From Aestuariibius violaceus (GTDB lineage Bacteria; Pseudomonadota; Alphaproteobacteria; Rhodobacterales; Rhodobacteraceae): a DNA stretch of 16,828 bases. Positions within the stretch are counted from its first letter, which is position 1. Every line of letters starts with the position of its first letter. Below, piece by piece: positions 14,620-16,828 of this stretch. Both the position numbers and the translations under genes were made by a program. Location: the NCBI RefSeq assembly GCF_040779325.2, contig NZ_JBFONT020000021.1, positions 1 to 16,828 on the forward strand. The letters run 5' to 3'. The notes under the pieces are model-generated. The model was not told the DNA's origin, made no database searches, and worked only from the letters and a program-made list of their open reading frames with translations.

Positions 14620-16377
14620 TCAAGCCGCCAGCGTCTGACGCGCCCGAAGCGCGCGGTACAGCCCGTCTTCCCGCGCCATCAGCTCGGCAGGGGTTCCGTC
14701 CTCCACGATCCTGCCCCGGTCGAAGACGAGGATGCGGTCCATCCGCTCCACCGTGGCCAGCCGGTGCGCGATCACCAGCGTCGTGCGGCCCGCCATCAGC
14801 CGCTCGGCGGCCTCGGCCACCTGCGCCTCGACCTCGCTGTCGAGCGATGACGTCGCCTCGTCCATCACCAGAACCGGCGCGTCCGACAGGAAGGCGCGGG
14901 CAATCGCCACCCGCTGCCGCTCGCCGCCCGACAGTTTCACACCGCGCTCGCCGACCTCGGTCTGATAGCCCTTGGCGAGCCGCTCGATGAAATCGGCAGC
15001 ACCCGCCCGGGCCGCCGCCTCGCGCACCTCCTCGACCGACGCACCGTGGCGTGCATAGGCGACGTTCTCGGCCAGCGTTCGGTGGAACAGCACCGGCTCC
15101 TGCGGCACCAGCGCGATCTGGCGGCGCAACTCCGCCAGCGGGACCTGCGCAATGTCGACGCCCCCCAGAGTGATCGCCCCGTCGTTGATCTCGTGGATCC
15201 GCTGAATGAGCTTCACGAAGGTCGTCTTGCCGGACCCCGACCGCCCCACCAGCCCCACCTTCTGGCCGGCGGGAATGCTGACATGCAGATCGGTGAAGAG
15301 CGGCGTCGCCGCCCCGGCGTATTGGTAACCGACATGATTGAACGCCAGCGCCCCGGCCCGCTCCGGCAAGGCCAGCGCGGGGGTCTTGGCCACATCCCGC
15401 TCCGGCTCGGCCACCATCAGCTCCACCAACTCCTCGGCATCGTTCACCGATTTCTGCAACATCCGCGCATGCTGTCCGATCTGCCTCAGATACCCATCAA
15501 GCATCCCGAGCGCAGAGACCACGAAGGCGATGTCCCCCGCCCCGGCCAGGCCCCGCACGAAAACCATCAGGGCGCCGCCGAGCACGGCCGCCCTCAGAAG
15601 CCACAGCGTCACATCCTGCGTGAAGCCCGACACCGTGCCCCGCCGCCACGTCCGCCGCGTGCGGTGCGCCCATTTGTCGAGCACCCAGCTCAGCCGCGCT
15701 TCCTCGCGCGCCTCGCCCGCATGGGCGCGGACGACCGCGTTCGATGTGATCGCATCGGCCAGTGCCCCGGACACCCGGCTGTCCTGCGCGTTTGCGAGCC
15801 GCGCCGCCGGGGCCACCCAGCGCAAGGTCAGCACCAGTGACAGCGCAATGAAAAGGAATGCACCCATGAGCGCGATCAGCCCCACCTCCCAGCGGAACCA
15901 CGCCAAGGTGCCGATCGTGCCGCCCAGAACCAGCACCGATGGCAACATCGCCAGCAACAGCACGTCCGCCAGATCGTCGAGCGCCCAGGCGCCGCGCGTG
16001 ATCTGCCGCACCGTAGACCCGGCAAAGGCATTGGCATGCCAGTCCGCGGGCAGACGCTGGACCCGCGCAAAGGCTTCCTCCTCGGCCGCCCGCATCGTCG
16101 GAATGGTGAGGTCGATGATGGCGAAATAGGACAGGATCTTCGCCGCGACCGAGAACGCCCCCAGCGCCAGCAAGAGGCCGAAGGCTGCCCAGGGCGAGCT
16201 GCCCTCCGACACGGCGGCAACCAGCTGCCCCGTGACCACCGGGATCGCCACATCGGCCCCCGTTGACAGAAGCACCAGCGCGATCAGCGCGGCCAGAGAC
16301 CCGGCCCGGCGCCGCCAAAGACCGAAAGCGAAAGACAGAACGCGCGTGAAAGCGCCTTTGGAAGAATTACGGGTCAT
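14620..16377 (-). CDS. ABC exporter, fused permease and ATPase (MsbA/LmrA-like)
   Basis: A 585-residue half-transporter expected to form a homodimer (or a heterodimer) in the inner membrane and to export a substrate using ATP. The transmembrane domain (residues ~20-310) shows hydrophobic segments near 27-48, 64-90, 137-160, 164-187 and 255-285. The nucleotide-binding domain (345-580) is complete: Walker A GRSGSGKT (378-385), Q-loop Gln426, signature LSGGERQRV (482-490), Walker B VLVMDE (502-507), D-loop SLD (511-513) and H-loop His538. Length is typical and nothing is broken. The start ATG 16377 has no strong ribosome site; no better start is obvious. The substrate cannot be told from sequence, and no adjacent membrane fusion protein or second half-transporter is seen. 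Confidence 0.94.
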   Translation of the reverse strand: MTRNSSKGAFTRVLSFAFGLWRRRAGSLAALIALVLLSTGADVAIPVVTGQLVAAVSEGSSPWAAFGLLLALGAFSVAAKILSYFAIIDLTIPTMRAAEEEAFARVQRLPADWHANAFAGSTVRQITRGAWALDDLADVLLLAMLPSVLVLGGTIGTLAWFRWEVGLIALMGAFLFIALSLVLTLRWVAPAARLANAQDSRVSGALADAITSNAVVRAHAGEAREEARLSWVLDKWAHRTRRTWRRGTVSGFTQDVTLWLLRAAVLGGALMVFVRGLAGAGDIAFVVSALGMLDGYLRQIGQHARMLQKSVNDAEELVELMVAEPERDVAKTPALALPERAGALAFNHVGYQYAGAATPLFTDLHVSIPAGQKVGLVGRSGSGKTTFVKLIQRIHEINDGAITLGGVDIAQVPLAELRRQIALVPQEPVLFHRTLAENVAYARHGASVEEVREAAARAGAADFIERLAKGYQTEVGERGVKLSGGERQRVAIARAFLSDAPVLVMDEATSSLDSEVEAQVAEAAERLMAGRTTLVIAHRLATVERMDRILVFDRGRIVEDGTPAELMAREDGLYRALRARQTLAA

Positions 16378-16579
16378 GGAATATTCACGGACCGAGTCCG
16401 CGCCTTGTCAGAATTGGATCGTGTCGAAAGGAGACAGAGGCGACATCAGGGACGGCAATCGCCCGAGTATGTCAGTGGCGGGACAGCCCGCCTGGGATGC
16501 TGCCTGGGCGCATGCGTGATACGTTTGTCATAGACGCCTTCCAATTCGGTGTTGCATCCGAAAACCGTGTTACGCCCGG
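16378..16579. other. Upstream region of the ABC exporter with a small hairpin
   Basis: No gene is seen. GGCGGG (16477-16482) and CCCGCC (16487-16492) form a 6-bp hairpin with an ACAG loop. On the minus strand CTGACA followed 17-18 bp later by GTGAATA lies just before the exporter start, a weak promoter-like pair that would give an almost leaderless mRNA. Confidence 0.35.
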
Positions 16580-16766
16580 TCAGTCGCGCAAGTCAATCCC
16601 TTCGCCAGGGGGGCTGCCCTTGGATGCGGCACTCTGCTGGGCTTGTCTGATAGCGACCAAGCTTGAATTGTGCCGATACGCCGCAGCGGCGGCGAATGCC
16701 AGCTTCTCTAATTGGGCATTTGGGTCAAGCTCGTTTTTCTTGTTGCTTAGGATCGTTGTCGCTCAT
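16580..16766 (-). pseudogene. Possible small gene with a one-base frameshift
   Basis: On the minus strand an ATG at 16766 (AAGAGAAG about 10 nt upstream) opens MSDNDPKQQEKRA and then hits TGA. If one A is removed from the AAAAA run (near 16733-16737), the frame becomes MSDNDPKQQENELDPNAQLE and continues KLAFAAAAAYRHNSSLVA, then RQAQQSAASKG, and ends GEGIDLRD-stop at 16580. The joined ~61-residue protein looks natural, being helical, Ala/Gln-rich and free of rare residues. No family is recognised. It could be a real gene with a homopolymer sequencing error, a recent pseudogene, or chance. Confidence 0.35.
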
Positions 16767-16828
16767 CCGGGTCACGCTTCTCTTCGCAGTCTGTTTGATG
16801 CCGCGTAGGACATCGCTGCACGCATGTG

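Noticed and set aside
14349..14990. Plus-strand 213-codon Arg/Pro-rich frame
   Set aside because: It lies antisense to the ABC exporter ATPase end and across the pseudogene end; the composition is that of a GC-rich shadow.
16497..16808. Plus-strand 103-codon frame near the right edge
   Set aside because: No family features. The opposite strand gives a more natural, if frameshifted, peptide, and no good ribosome site is present.
1..16828. CRISPR array or tandem short-repeat array
   Set aside because: No regularly spaced direct repeats with unique spacers were seen; the only regular repetition is the degenerate protein-level Ig repeats in the autotransporter gene.

Overview
The window looks like part of an alphaproteobacterial genome, most likely Rhodobacterales. 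This is inferred from the high-GC coding style, a plasmid-type DUF3768/ParB-like gene pair, a large serine recombinase abutting a tRNA-Thr, and IS6, IS481 and IS3 fragments of types I associate with that group. No rRNA or lineage marker is present, so the assignment rests on family resemblance.

Left part (1-6300), integrated or plasmid-derived module. A complete tRNA-Thr(GGT) lies at 41-115. On the opposite strand a large serine recombinase starts at 1652 and reads, without any stop, through the tRNA antisense and off the left edge. It is translationally coupled to a small acidic protein (1652-1960). Divergent from this pair is an unrecognised 267-aa gene (2062-2865). Then come a ParD/ParE-type toxin-antitoxin operon (2983-3526) with a well-formed promoter, a 410-nt non-coding leader rich in hairpins, a DUF3768 gene (3937-4278), a ParB-like gene (4337-6232) and a terminator (6258-6287). 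The layout is that of a mobile island: recombinase, maintenance (TA) and partition-like plasmid genes beside a tRNA.

Middle (6295-12406). A decayed IS6-family transposase, frameshifted and 3'-truncated, separates the plasmid-like module from an AraC-family regulator (6843-7802) and a 1165-aa predicted autotransporter (8125-11622). The latter has a long signal peptide, a cysteine-containing N-terminal domain, about six bacterial Ig-like repeats and a C-terminal beta-barrel. The regulator may control the surface protein, but only adjacency supports that. Next is a junkyard of IS remnants: IS481 head and tail fused out of frame, then the C-terminal end of an IS3-type OrfB.

Right part (12654-16828). 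A minus-strand pair comprises the 3' end of an amidohydrolase gene (5' end lost) and a secreted PD40 beta-propeller protein. A YdjM/DUF457-type membrane hydrolase survives only as a pseudogene with one nonsense and several frameshift changes (14065-14511). A hairpin region separates it from a convergent, intact ABC exporter of fused TMD-NBD type (14620-16377). A possible frameshifted small gene lies at 16580-16766. The number of broken genes marks this as accessory DNA with repeated insertion and deletion.

No CRISPR array, rRNA, phage structural gene or recognised defence system was seen. The least explained items are the 267-aa gene beside the recombinase, the structured leader before DUF3768, the recombinase C-terminus encoded across the tRNA, and the Ig-repeat autotransporter.
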